64,000 nt of DNA from Theocolax elegans (taxonomy: Eukaryota; Arthropoda; Insecta; Hymenoptera; Cerocephalidae), in contig CM047431.1 of assembly GCA_026168455.1 (NCBI GenBank), forward strand, positions 18,575,547 through 18,639,546, given 5' to 3'. Numbering within the stretch: position 1 is the first letter of the stretch; every line of letters starts with the position of its first letter. The notes under the pieces are model-generated. The model was not told where the DNA came from, did no database searches, and worked only from the letters and a program-made list of their open reading frames with translations. Positions 55,250-64,000 of this stretch are shown here, in pieces. Position numbers and translations under genes: made by a program.

Positions 55250-55950
55250 AGTTATAAGCAACCGATCCGGGAATGATCGGCTGCTTAACCTGATGGCGAC
55301 TATGTCACGCGCGCCTTCTCTCGTGAAGTGGCTCCCGCGAACCACCGACCCATCTACCCGGGCGGGATTTGTCACGGGAGGGAGGAAAGAGGGGAATACT
55401 CTCTAACTTGAACCGTACCAGGTACTCGGGAAATTATCAACGGGACATGCGGGTCCAACGTGGTGCACCACTCACCTTTGTATTCAGGAGACACCGCTCG
55501 AAATACGTTGAAACGTCGGGAACGGCCGCGCCAAATCTTTCCGTGAAGCTCTCTTTCTCTCTCACTCCTTTGGGCGAACTGGCCCCGATCTTCCGCGTTT
55601 TCCGTGGAGGGAATCTGGAGTGGTGGAGGCGTACGGCTTTGCTCAGCGTGTTGGGTCGGGTGGGGGAAGCCTGTCCGCACCCACACCGTATCACACGCAC
55701 CCACACTTCTCCGATAAACACGATAAAAAGAGACCTTTATCTCGGCCTGTATCGACACTGTGCGCGCGCTATATCGGTACTGTCAGCTGCGCGTGCACGA
55801 TTATCGCGTGTTCGTGCGCGCGCCGCGCTGTATATCCTCTTTCGCGTTGCTCACCTGATCGGTTTCTCGCTTACCGTTATACCCCCCTTCCAGATTCCGC
55901 ATACTCTGTATGTGGATTCTGTCTCTTAAGGAACGGGAAAGAGGGTTAAC
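55250..55950 (-). repeat. LTR-like segment at the 3' side of the minus-strand gypsy element
   Basis: CpG-rich DNA directly downstream (minus strand) of the integrase end at 55962. Its inner part (minus: CTCTTTCCCGTTCC, then GTATGCGG and GGGGTATAACGGTAAGCGAG) matches 60870-60955 in inverted orientation, and resemblance continues through a GTGTGGGTG region. Long ORFs on both strands here come from the CpG-rich composition. LTR ends could not be fixed. Confidence 0.5.
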
Positions 55951-55961
55951 GATTGAGGTTG

Positions 55962-56640
55962 CTAACGTTGATCCTCATCAGATGACTCAACATCAGTTTC
56001 GGGGACGTATCTTTTCAGATGCTCGATGTGAGATATTTCTTGGTCCCCTTGATCATCTTGTATGACATATGTATTTATGCCTTTCCTACGGATGATCAGA
56101 TATGGCCCTGTGTACTTCGGGGCAAGCTTTGCCGAGATACCTTGTGCGCTGGACGAGAGGAACCACTTGCGTTTCCACACCAGATCTCCTACCTCAAATT
56201 CCGCTGGCCTTCGTCGTGAATTGAAGATTTCGGCTTGCCGGGCCTTACTAGCAGCCGACTGACGACTTGCGTTCTCGTGCAGTCTTGGCAACTGTATGAT
56301 TTTGTCGTTCCAATTCTGCACTCTCTGGAACTCAAACTGTTGTTGGGCAAGCCGATCTTGCTCTCGACGAGCTGTTCTAGGTACCTCAGATTGGCGACCA
56401 TAGTTCAGCATAGCCGGGCTCCATCCAGTAGAACTTTGTACCGCTCGGTTTAGTGCAAATACTAACTCAGGCAGCTTGTCGTCCCAGTCCCTGTGCTTAC
56501 CCTGGATATACGACGCCACCATTGTCCTAAGGGTCCGACTGGTCCTCTCAACAGGATTGGCCTTTGCGTGATGAGGGGGTGTCGTCGAATGATACACTCC
56601 CTTAGAAACGAGGTATTCGTCTACGAGTATATTTTTAAAC
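55962..56640 (-). pseudogene. Ty3/gypsy integrase, C-terminal half only
   Basis: The minus-strand ORF (211 residues) starts inside the catalytic core: YHSTTPPHHAKANPVERTSRTLRTM with the third catalytic residue, Glu, in NPVER. It continues through WDDKLPELVFALNRAVQSSTGWSPAMLNYGR and the C-terminal FEVGDLVWKRKW ... LAPKYTGPYLIIRR barrel domain, and ends in an acidic tail (ESSDEDQR). Just upstream, NGTEF lies in a frame shared with neither neighbour and lacks its usual preceding Asp (Tyr instead). The zinc-binding and first-Asp parts are missing. Integration activity is therefore lost. Confidence 0.88.
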
Positions 56641-57135
56641 TCGGTCCCGTTGTATAGAGTGACGATTCTCTACGGGTACGATTAGCTTACATGCTTGCTC
56701 GTCATCCATCACTTCCTCTAATTCTTTGTCGGGGCGATAGATGTATAGATTGCCTCCGACTAGTTTCCAGTCGGGGAAATCACGAGGTCTGTCGGATACG
56801 TTCTTGATCCAGTCAAGGTACCAAGGATCCTCAGTAGTTTGTGCCCACGACATTGCTGCTACTGTAGGCTTGTCGTCTTCATATATACGAGATAGGGCAT
56901 CGGGAACGTGATGCAGAGCTCCTTTTCTGTGCTCGACGACAAAGTCATGAACTCGAAGCTCTAGAGCCCATCTCGCTAGTCGGCTGGTTGGATTTCTCAT
57001 ATTACGCAACCAGCAAACACTACTGTGATCCGTTATCACTTTGAAGTGGTACCCTTCGATGTAAGGTCTGAACTTATTAATAGTCCAGACCACGACCAAG
57101 CATTCTCTCTGTGAGAATGCGACTGGCAAACTCAA
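56635..57135 (-). pseudogene. Ty3/gypsy RNase H domain
   Basis: Minus-strand ORF with AFSQRECLVVVWTINKFRPYIEGYHFKVITDHSSVCWL (catalytic Glu in QRE and Asp in TDHSS), then LARWALELRVHDFVVEHRKGALHHVPDALSR (His/Asp motif at the end). These are the standard RNase H blocks of gypsy pol. The C-terminal 35 residues (CKLIVPVENR) are the first lines of the following integrase, after which a deletion removes the integrase N-terminal domain. The domain degrades the RNA strand during reverse transcription. Confidence 0.88.
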
Positions 57136-57886
57136 TGACTCTTTCCTCTCCGTCTATCTCCTGGAAGAGCACGGCTCCTATGCCGGTATCGCTCGCTTCC
57201 GTGTGCAGACTGAGCAGTCCATCTGCACTGGGACGTTGAAGAACTGGAGCAGTCATGATCAGGGCCTTCAGTTGCTGAAAGGCTTGCTCCTGTTCATCTA
57301 ACCACTCATACCCTTGGTTCTTCTTCGTGAGATGGGTAAGCGGCTCGGCAATCGTGGCGTAATCCGGCATACAACGTCGATACCACGACGCCATGCCGAG
57401 GAATCGTCGAAGCTGTTTGAGGTTCTTGGGAGCCGGATAAACCCTTATAGGCTCTGTCTTGGCTGGGTCTGGACGAATTCCACCCCTGTTGACCAGCACG
57501 CCAAGATATCTCACCTCATCCTGACAAAAGACACACTTGTCTTTATTTACTGTCAAGTTAGCTTCGGTAAGTCTTTTCAGCACCATCTCGAGATATTTCT
57601 TGTGCCCTTCAAATGTCTCGGTGACTATAATAATGTCATCGAGGAAAGAAAAGGCATTGAGCTCGAGATCAGAACCAACAACTTGGTCAATCATGCGTTA
57701 GAAAGTCGCGCCAGCGTATGTCAATCCGTATGGCATCCGCTTAAACTGATACAGTCCCATCCCCGGGACTTTGAAACCCGTATAAGGGCGCGACTCCTTC
57801 TGGAGAGGTATTTGATGGTACGCTGAGTTTATGTCAAGAGTACTAATATACCGACATTTCTTCAGCTTGCGCAAGATATCCTGCAT
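57077..57886 (-). pseudogene. Ty3/gypsy reverse transcriptase (two frames)
   Basis: ORF 57698-57886 gives STLDINSAYHQIPL with the first catalytic Asp, then FKRMPYGLTYAGATF. A frameshift near 57.7 kb leads to ORF 57077-57694 with FSFLDDIIIV (catalytic DD), CVFCQDEVRYLGVLV, LKQLRRFLGMASWYRRCMPDYA and the tether EWLDEQEQAFQQLK. The two frames are contiguous and together cover most of RT. A further frame change near 57.9-58.05 kb separates the N-terminal approach. Confidence 0.9.
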
Positions 57887-58024
57887 GAACGGGAGGGGGA
57901 TAAGCGTCTGGCTTCGTTAGCGCATTGACTTTCCTAAATTCAATGCAAAACCGACGCGATCCGTTCTCCTTGCGTACCATCACCACGGGGCTTGACCAAC
58001 CGCTATCCGAGGGTTCTATGATTT

Positions 58025-58600
58025 TTAATCAAACATTTCTCGAACTTGGCGGTGCATCTCCTCCTGGATCTTCTCCGACACCGGGTAATACTTCTGCTTT
58101 TTGGGGCGAGTTGATCCCACGTCAATCGAGTGCTCGATAAGTTGGGTTCGCTCGCTTTTGGGAGAAGTATTGGACAGCACTTTGCCAACTAGCTCTCGCA
58201 GCTCTTCTCTTTCTGCTTTGGTTACGTCCGCTATCCCAGCGGACGAGAGGGTGGCCATACCTCTTATGCCAGCCACTTCAAGGTGGATCTGCTGCTTGCT
58301 GTCCTTGAGGAACAGGCGGTCGCTATCCGGATCCAATACGGCTCTGAATGCTCGTACGAAGTTTACCCCTACGTAGCATTCGGCGTCAAAATTTGGTATA
58401 GCCGCTACTCTTATTTCACGTGTCTCATTTCCGACAGTGAAAGGTAAGAGCACATGACCGTTTAGCGGTTGGTAACTACCATCCGCCATCTTGACGTGTC
58501 CGGCGTTCGCCACAATGAGCTCCTTGACAAATGCTGCGGCGATTTGCAGACCGCTGGGTCCCATCACGGTTGTGGAGCTGCCGCTACCTTAACCTTTGGA
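58025..58600 (-). pseudogene. Ty3/gypsy protease region lacking the catalytic Asp
   Basis: ORF 58025-58567 begins inside the protease: VMGPSGLQIAAAF, then ECYVGVNFVRAF (second conserved block, usually LGxDFL) and the RT linker LIEHSIDVGSTRPKKQKYYPV. Immediately upstream in the same frame the expected DTGSS-type active site reads GSGSS, preceded by a stop, so the catalytic aspartate is absent. The RT linker matches the 1-769 element closely, so the two are relatives. Confidence 0.75.
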
Positions 58601-58739
58601 GAACCCTTTTTCTGCTTCGGCTTTTACGCGATTTCGGGAAGCAGAGACCCTTCCTCCGTAGGTGGTAGACGATAGACTTTCTCTCCTTCTATCGTTTTCT
58701 CCGCTTCCGTGGCGAGGTCCAGCATCTGTTTACTTGAGT

Positions 58740-60064
58740 TCACTTCCGCTCTCTTGAAGAGCCGTTGAAGCTGTGGCAGCATGTTCCGTTATAGATGATC
58801 GAGCTGCTTGCTTCAGTCGGCGTAGGGACTATCTTTCGCCTAATTGCGATGGAGCACGTCATATAGTCCCTAACAGGTTCATCTGGACCTTGAGTCCGTG
58901 CGTCGGATTCGGCGATGATCCTCTGCTGGAAACGTTGACTCATTCCGTACCAACGTTTGGCCGAAATCACGAAATCTTGCCAGGAGTGCTACTTATGTTT
59001 CTCATTATGGTTCCACCTGGCGCCAGCATCTGTCAGCAGTTCAGAGAGTGATGGCAGTAACTCATGTTCTGACAAGTTGACCAGGATCCTGCAATCCTCG
59101 ATCCTGGTCAGGAAGGCGTCAATGCTCTGGCTCTTGTCGGCAGAGAACTTAACCTGCCACTTCCTAGCAATGCCGTCAACGTCCCGAGGAATCCTCTGAG
59201 ATTCGCTTGCATTCCCCCCCTCAGGCTTTGTCTGAGGGGCGCTTGTGCGTTGTTGCTCGCCATCCACCTGCGCCTAACTTATTTCGCTCACGGCAGGACC
59301 ATAACATATAAATGTGTCCTAAAATTCCACATGGTGAGATTGGTTGGCACCGTCCAATCTCGTGCTTTAAGCGGTTTAAGTGCGCTCGGACGTTAGCTTA
59401 TCCACCTTCTCGTAAGGTCGTTTACTCTTTGGATAAGCTCCACCTAAGTCAGAGAACGTTCGAGGGCTTCTAAAAGTGTTTCCCTCGTCTGAGACCAATG
59501 ATAGCCATTCTTCTCTTCGTTCTGGTTGTGGCTCTGAGTTGGTCGCTGATGACGTCGTTGCGTCTAGCTCGACGTCATCGAACTCCTGCACCGTCCTGTG
59601 CAGGTCGTCTTTAACCGCAGCGTTCTCCCGCAGTACCACATATATCTGTATCTTTATCTGGGCTAGGTTCATCAGACTCCTCGTCTTGATGTTCTCCTAG
59701 CATCTGCAGCCACCTATTTCTCCGTTGGAGACGGCTGCAAACTGCTGTGGCTTTATCCTCCTCCTGGTTAAACTCCTGGGCCAAATAGTTTTCTAATAGC
59801 CACTGATAGAGTCGCTCGGCTGTCCTGTTACCGAGCCTGCTGATTTGAGGTTTAAGGCGTCCAGGTGTTGTTCGATTTACTCCCAGGTGAGCGTCTCAAT
59901 CCATGCGTCTGACTATCGACGTCTTTTTGCTGCGCGGTCATCTTGAGTTGTAGCGTCATTTGTACGTTTAACAATATGTAGCCTCGCTGGCTCAACGCAC
60001 TATGTGTGTGCAAGGTTATGTGCTGTCGATTATCTAAATTTGGCGTTACTTGCCAAATGTTCAA
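58740..60064 (-). pseudogene. Gag of the minus-strand gypsy element, several frames
   Basis: Pieces in order on the minus strand: 59852-60064 (polar N-terminal part); 59376-59672 (acidic, EFDDVELDATTSSATNSEPQ); 58989-59267 with RKWQVKFSADKSQSIDAFLTRIEDC, a gag capsid start (F..D..sI..FL..i...); and 58740-58970 with AKRWYGMSQRFQQRIIAESDARTQGPDEPVRDYM. The last resembles the capsid MHR-like FR..R...PGE....Y region. Frame changes separate the pieces. No zinc knuckle was seen. Assembly function is lost. Confidence 0.75.
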
Positions 60065-60436
60065 TCCGCGTAACTGGGTTTTGCTTCTACCTAAGCTAAC
60101 AGCTGAAGCACAAAACCGGATGCTAAAAGTAAGTCCTGTCTTACTTTGACCAAGGAAGTACTACAGAGTTTAAATTATTTTTAACAAATTTACTATTAAA
60201 TTTTCAATAAACTACTGCCTGGCTATTACCTTGCGCTAAATTGACGGTACTATATAATAAATAATAAATAAATCAATAAATAAATAAATAAATAAATTAA
60301 ATAATTCAATTTATTGCGTGCTTAACCTCTTGCAAACTTAACAATTGAACAACTATACCGTGCTTGTTAATTTTTCCAATGTCCTTTATCCCGAATCCAC
60401 ACGTATTGGGCGCCAGTTGTTTGTGTGTAGGTGTGA
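60065..60436 (-). other. 5' leader with primer-binding site
   Basis: AT-rich leader with (AAAT)n. At 60405-60415 the minus strand reads TGGCGCCCAAT, a classical gypsy PBS. The 5' LTR would be expected directly above 60416, but the sequence there is a different plus-strand ORF, so the LTR has been replaced or rearranged. Confidence 0.6.
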
Positions 60437-60751
60437 GTGTGGACACCTTTTAGTTCCACGCTCAGCAGCGTGACGACAAAGAAAGGGCTGCTGAGGAAGA
60501 GAGGAAGCGCGACGAGGAGCGCCAGCAGCGGCTGTGAGCACCGGCTTCTCCAGCAGAAATCGGATGACACTAAAAGAAGAGCCGCTGAGCTGGAGGCGCG
60601 GTTGCAGCCTCAACCCTCCACGAGCGGAACGATCGGTTTAAAAAAACTGAAATGTCCGCTCTGCCGTTGCAAAGGGGTCGTTGACCCGAAGAAATACCCT
60701 CGCTTCAAAGCGCACGCCGAGATCAAGGCAGCGCGCAGGATGCAGGGCTGA
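60437..60751 (+). CDS. Unidentified ORF with coiled coil and CPLC-type motif
   Basis: 105 codons. The N-terminal third is uncertain: another frame over 60.47-60.54 kb gives ERAAEERKRDEERQQRL, a more natural coiled coil, implying a frameshift. The C-terminal part reads DDTKRRAAELEARLQPQ, then KKLKCPLCRCKGVVDPKKYPRFKAHAEIKAARRMQG and stop. A single CPLCRC pair and a basic tail suggest a nucleic-acid-binding end of a larger protein. A polyadenylation-like ATAATAAAAATA follows at about 60826. I do not recognise the family; it is probably the 3' end of a retroelement or a captured gene fragment. Confidence 0.35.
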   Translation: MWTPFSSTLSSVTTKKGLLRKRGSATRSASSGCEHRLLQQKSDDTKRRAAELEARLQPQPSTSGTIGLKKLKCPLCRCKGVVDPKKYPRFKAHAEIKAARRMQG

Positions 60752-60864
60752 TGGAGGAAATGAACCAACGACCTAACTCCTCCAAATGTAAATATGTGTA
60801 CATTATGATTTTTATTAAAGTTTTATAATAAAAATACGGTTTACCTCCTGATTATTTATCCTCT

Positions 60865-61250
60865 TTCCCGTTCCTTGATGGACAGAGTCCACATACGGAG
60901 TATGCGGAAGCTGGAAGCGGGGTATAACGGTAAGCGAGTTACCGATCAGGTAAGTAACTGAAAAGAGTATAGAGAAGGATGTGAGCGCAGGAACGCGCGA
61001 GTAGCGTGCGCGAGGTGAGGCGAGGTATCAAGTTCGCGCGCGCACGGTGATACAACGTGGTGCAGAAGCCGGTACGACCTTTTTATAAGAAAAAAGAAAT
61101 AGAGTGTCAGTGTGTTTTGTGTGTGGGTGTGAGCGACTTCTCCCCACCAACCACCACGTCAGAGTGCGGAGTAGCACGTCCCGCCGTTCCATAAAGAAGG
61201 AGGATAGGAACAAGCAGCCGTTCCGGCCATTGGAGTGATTGATTTATTGA
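60865..61250 (+). repeat. LTR-like segment, inverted relative to 55250-55950
   Basis: CTCTTTCCCGTTCC, TCCACATACGGAGTATGCGG and GGGGTATAACGGTAAGCGAG at 60870-60940 match the complement of 55870-55945 at about 85-90%. Further weaker resemblance includes TTTTGTGTGTGGGTGTGAG. It is in the opposite orientation to what the minus-strand element requires, so it is a separate or inverted LTR. Confidence 0.5.
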
Positions 61251-61519
61251 TAACAAAGTTTGTTTGTACCAAGGTTTAACAAAAACCGAATGCCACTAGA
61301 GATTACAATATTAATACTGCTATTTTTACACCAAATAGTAAGAAGAAATAATAAACATAGTTATAATAAAGAAGTGTTTCAAAGAAGAATATCAAGATAA
61401 AATATAAAGCAAAAATCGCAAGAATGTATATATCTATAAAATAAAATAAAAGCGTACGATGTATAAACTTATGCAGACAAATCTTTTTATCTAGGAACTA
61501 AACATATAATTTAATTTAA

Positions 61520-62815
61520 GGGGTCAAGCCTGGGTTAACTGCTCAAAAAATCGATTTTTTTTTTATTAACTTTTTTTAAAGTATTTCTTACATAAAACAT
61601 TATCCCAAAATTTGAAAAAAAACAAAAAATTTTTTCGCAAGTTATAATTGAAATAAAGTAAGCATCAATAGACATTATTTCTCTAAAATTATTTTTGCAA
61701 AAAAAGACATTTTATTTTAATTTAACTAAAATAATAATTGCGAGGTTTTCGACGTTTACATACAAGTATATTAAACGAAGCAACTATCAAGCGTAGAGTT
61801 TGGTAAAGTAGAAATCTACTTTACCATACGATTCAAATTTAATAGTTAATAAATAAATGATTCTTTTTACTCTAATATACTGCACAAATACGTACAGTTC
61901 TATTTGAAGTAAATATTGCCTGCATTGATAAAGTATTTACATTATTTTAGTAAATACTCAGTGGATTTTAAATTAAAAGTATATTTTTAACTTTAAATTT
62001 TATTAGTTTTAAGAAATTAATTATAAGTTTATACAAAAAACGAGCAGTAAAACAAATGCCAGACTCAAGTAACAGAATACCTGGTACATCTGCTCATAAA
62101 AAAATTATCAACATCAGTAAGATCCAACTACGATGCACTTCCATCAACATTGATCCAGATCAAGTAAAAAGTTAAAAACTGATACCATTGAAGAAAGTAG
62201 CACAGAAAATAAAATTATAGATATATCACTACTTTTCCCAACATTAGAAGAATTTTTAGTTTGTCAGAATTGTCATGGTACAGTTAAATTTTCTGAAGTT
62301 GATGTGAGAGGTTTGGGAAGTAAAATAACAATAACATGTACAAACTGTTTTAAGGTATTTGTTATTGATTCAAGTAGAAAAGTTGGAAAAAAAGTAACGC
62401 TTATGAAATAAATAGACGTTAGTGTACACAATGAGAACTCTTGGTCATGGGCATGCTGGTTTAGTTACTTTTTGTGGAAATATGGATTTGCCGAGTCCAG
62501 TTTCTCACAGTAATTATGACATTATTAATACAGAGATAAAAAATGTTTGTAAAGAAGTTGGTAAACAGTCTATGAAAGCAACTGTCAAGCAAGTATATGA
62601 TTCAACAAGTCAGAATTGCCATATAAGTGTATCAGGTGATGGTTCTTGGAGGAAGCGAGGATTCAATTCTCTTCAAGGTGTTGATACTGCATGAGAATGA
62701 AAAAGTAATTGACATTCCTCCAAAGCAATATTTTTGCAGAGCATGTGAATTGCGACCAGAAGAAGAAACAAAAGAATATAGAGAGTGGTACTTTACGGCA
62801 TGAAATATACTAATT
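61520..62815 (+). pseudogene. Second Mutator-like transposase remnant (diverged)
   Basis: TTAA at 61516-61519 is followed by GGGGTCAAGCCTGGGTTAAC and CAAAAAATCGATTTTT, a TIR related to that at 38299. Coding pieces: LEEFLVCQNCHGTVKFSEVD, then RGLGSKITITCTNCFK (zinc-binding part) at about 62.24-62.36 kb; MRTLGHGHAGLVTFCGNMDLP and ISVSGDGSWRKRGFNSLQG with the first catalytic Asp at 62422-62694; and CRACELRPEEETKEYREWY to about 62.8 kb in another frame. The second Asp, the Glu and the right TIR are missing. It belongs to the same PF20700-type family but is clearly a different subfamily. Confidence 0.8.
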
Positions 62816-64000
62816 ATATTGGAGGTTTGAAACACTTTCACAAATAAGTACACATAAAATAACTTCAACCACATAATATCGCACTAAGCACAAATACACT
62901 GAGCATAACAAAACACTTGTTTATAATTTTATCTGTATTCTGCAAATATTGTATATCTCAGTGTTGACACATTGGTTATGCTGAAATGGAGAAACAAAGA
63001 ATCAATTTCTTGACATAAACAAAATATAAATTTAAGGTTATGCAAATACTTATCTGATATAATTTGTTCATGCAGTTTTATAAACCACTAGTTTTTTTTA
63101 CTTATTTTATTTAGATATTATATAATATAATATATATAATATATAATTCTACTTGATATTATAATAGCTTAAAACTGAACTACAAACGTGTGGCTGGTGC
63201 ACACTTCCATTAGCAGCTGTAACACTATCTATGCCTCTCTCTTTCTCTATCACCTGACAAGGCTATTCGAAAAATCAATAATCTTATGGAAGACTTGTCA
63301 TGTGAGAGAGAGAGAAAGAGATATTGTACACAACTGTCAAACAGTATTTGTTTTTACTGCATTCTTTACATACTTTTAATTAAATTTAATGCTTATAATA
63401 AAAATTATAATCATATAATATAATATAATAATCATAGTATAAATATTATTGTATAAAATAGTCATAAACTATATATAAAATAATCATGTATTAATATTCA
63501 ATAATAGCTAAGTATTCTTTTAGTTTTAAAAAATTTTATTCCTCTTTTTATAAAGAAACTGATTCTTGAAGTTGACTTTCTGTTATTTTAGATAATACAT
63601 GTATATTAAAAAAATATACTGAGTATTATATTAATAAAACCAGAAAAAAGTCACTATAAACCTATTAAATATACATATTATTAAGATTACACATACAAAT
63701 TGTACGATACCTGAAGAATATGGTATTAGAATTATAAAATAAGTAAAACTTTAAATCTAATAAGTGAAACTTTAAATGCATTTATCTCATTAATGCTTTT
63801 TTAATGATTTTAGCTTACTTGCCGCAGGATATTTCAGAGCCAGGTTGATGAATCACTTTGAAATTTTGGGGAAACTTTTAAAATATATATTTCTACGGAC
63901 TTATGTTGCCCAATTTTCAAAAAGATAAGTTTTAGGTGAATGTTATGTACGTGTACGTACATAACATTCACTATTTTTCTTGTTATTATCAACTTTTATA
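62816..64000. other. AT-rich DNA with one perfect hairpin
   Basis: No supported gene. At 63936-63971 there is a 16-bp perfect-arm palindrome (GTGAATGTTATGTACG and its complement around TGTA). Otherwise it holds simple AT-rich sequence and a short GA tract near 63305. Confidence 0.6.

Noticed and set aside
55369..55949. Four ORFs of 94-186 residues on both strands
   Set aside because: They lie in a CpG-rich LTR-like segment and are mutually overlapping; none shows domain motifs.
1..64000. tRNA and rRNA genes
   Set aside because: No B-box/T-loop arrangement with cloverleaf complementarity and no rRNA-like conserved blocks were noticed by eye; a tRNAscan run would be decisive.

Overview
The window is eukaryotic and looks like arthropod heterochromatin, most likely from a hymenopteran (ant-like). 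I infer this from the TE mix: Ty3/gypsy elements, a LINE family with a PHD-type ORF1, a Helitron, PF20700-type Mutator-like transposases and a chuvirus-like glycoprotein. The background is strongly AT-rich with CpG-rich islands and CT/GA and TA microsatellites. I see no bacterial operons, CRISPR array, rRNA or tRNA. Nearly everything is mobile DNA, mostly broken. One candidate host-gene 5' end lies on the minus strand at 8.2-9.7 kb.

Layout. 1-3.45 kb: minus-strand Ty3/gypsy fragment (RT, protease, gag, PBS, putative 5' LTR). 3.5-8.2 kb: small inverted-repeat elements, a 180-bp tandem repeat and half of a foldback element (FB-A). 8.2-9.7 kb: candidate host exons and CpG island. 9.7-10.4 kb: tandem duplication of a unit with a strong hairpin. 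11.8 kb: piggyBac-like MITE. 12-13 kb: LINE fragment. 14.0-18.0 kb: second minus-strand gypsy element, with a Helitron (19.05-20.84 kb) in the DNA beyond its leader.

21.8-35.5 kb: the most unusual part. Direct repeats of about 1.1 kb, once later insertions are subtracted, flank an internal region and read as the LTRs of a minus-strand retroelement. Inside are a chuvirus-like glycoprotein pseudogene, a small basic ORF, a polypurine tract and a scattered array of at least nine stem-loops. The stem-loops share a 9-nt loop but have different, self-complementary stems. No gag-pol is visible. Both LTRs were later invaded at their (TA)n tracts by long palindromic elements (FB-A, FB-B, and a three-arm palindrome) and by two solo LTRs. 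FB-A and a LINE fragment sit in the internal part.

35.5-43.5 kb: a solo LTR with a 4-bp target duplication, then a Mutator-like DNA transposon with 34-bp perfect TIRs and TTAA flanks. Its transposase region is tandemly duplicated together with 27 bp of flank. 44-45.2 kb: inverted copies of a 51-codon ORF and a 101-bp hairpin. 45.3-55.2 kb: a decayed plus-strand gypsy element split by a LINE (47.2-52.76 kb), itself split by a 705-bp insertion that has a 15-bp target duplication and a hammerhead-ribozyme-like motif. 55.3-60.4 kb: a minus-strand gypsy element with a deleted integrase core. 60.4-64 kb: an unidentified ORF, an inverted LTR-like segment, a second diverged Mutator-like transposase remnant and AT-rich DNA.

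No cooperating gene set is evident. The window is best read as layered insertions: LTR elements first, then palindromic elements aimed at TA tracts, then LINEs and solo-LTR formation. All family assignments come from recognised motifs read by eye, without database searches.
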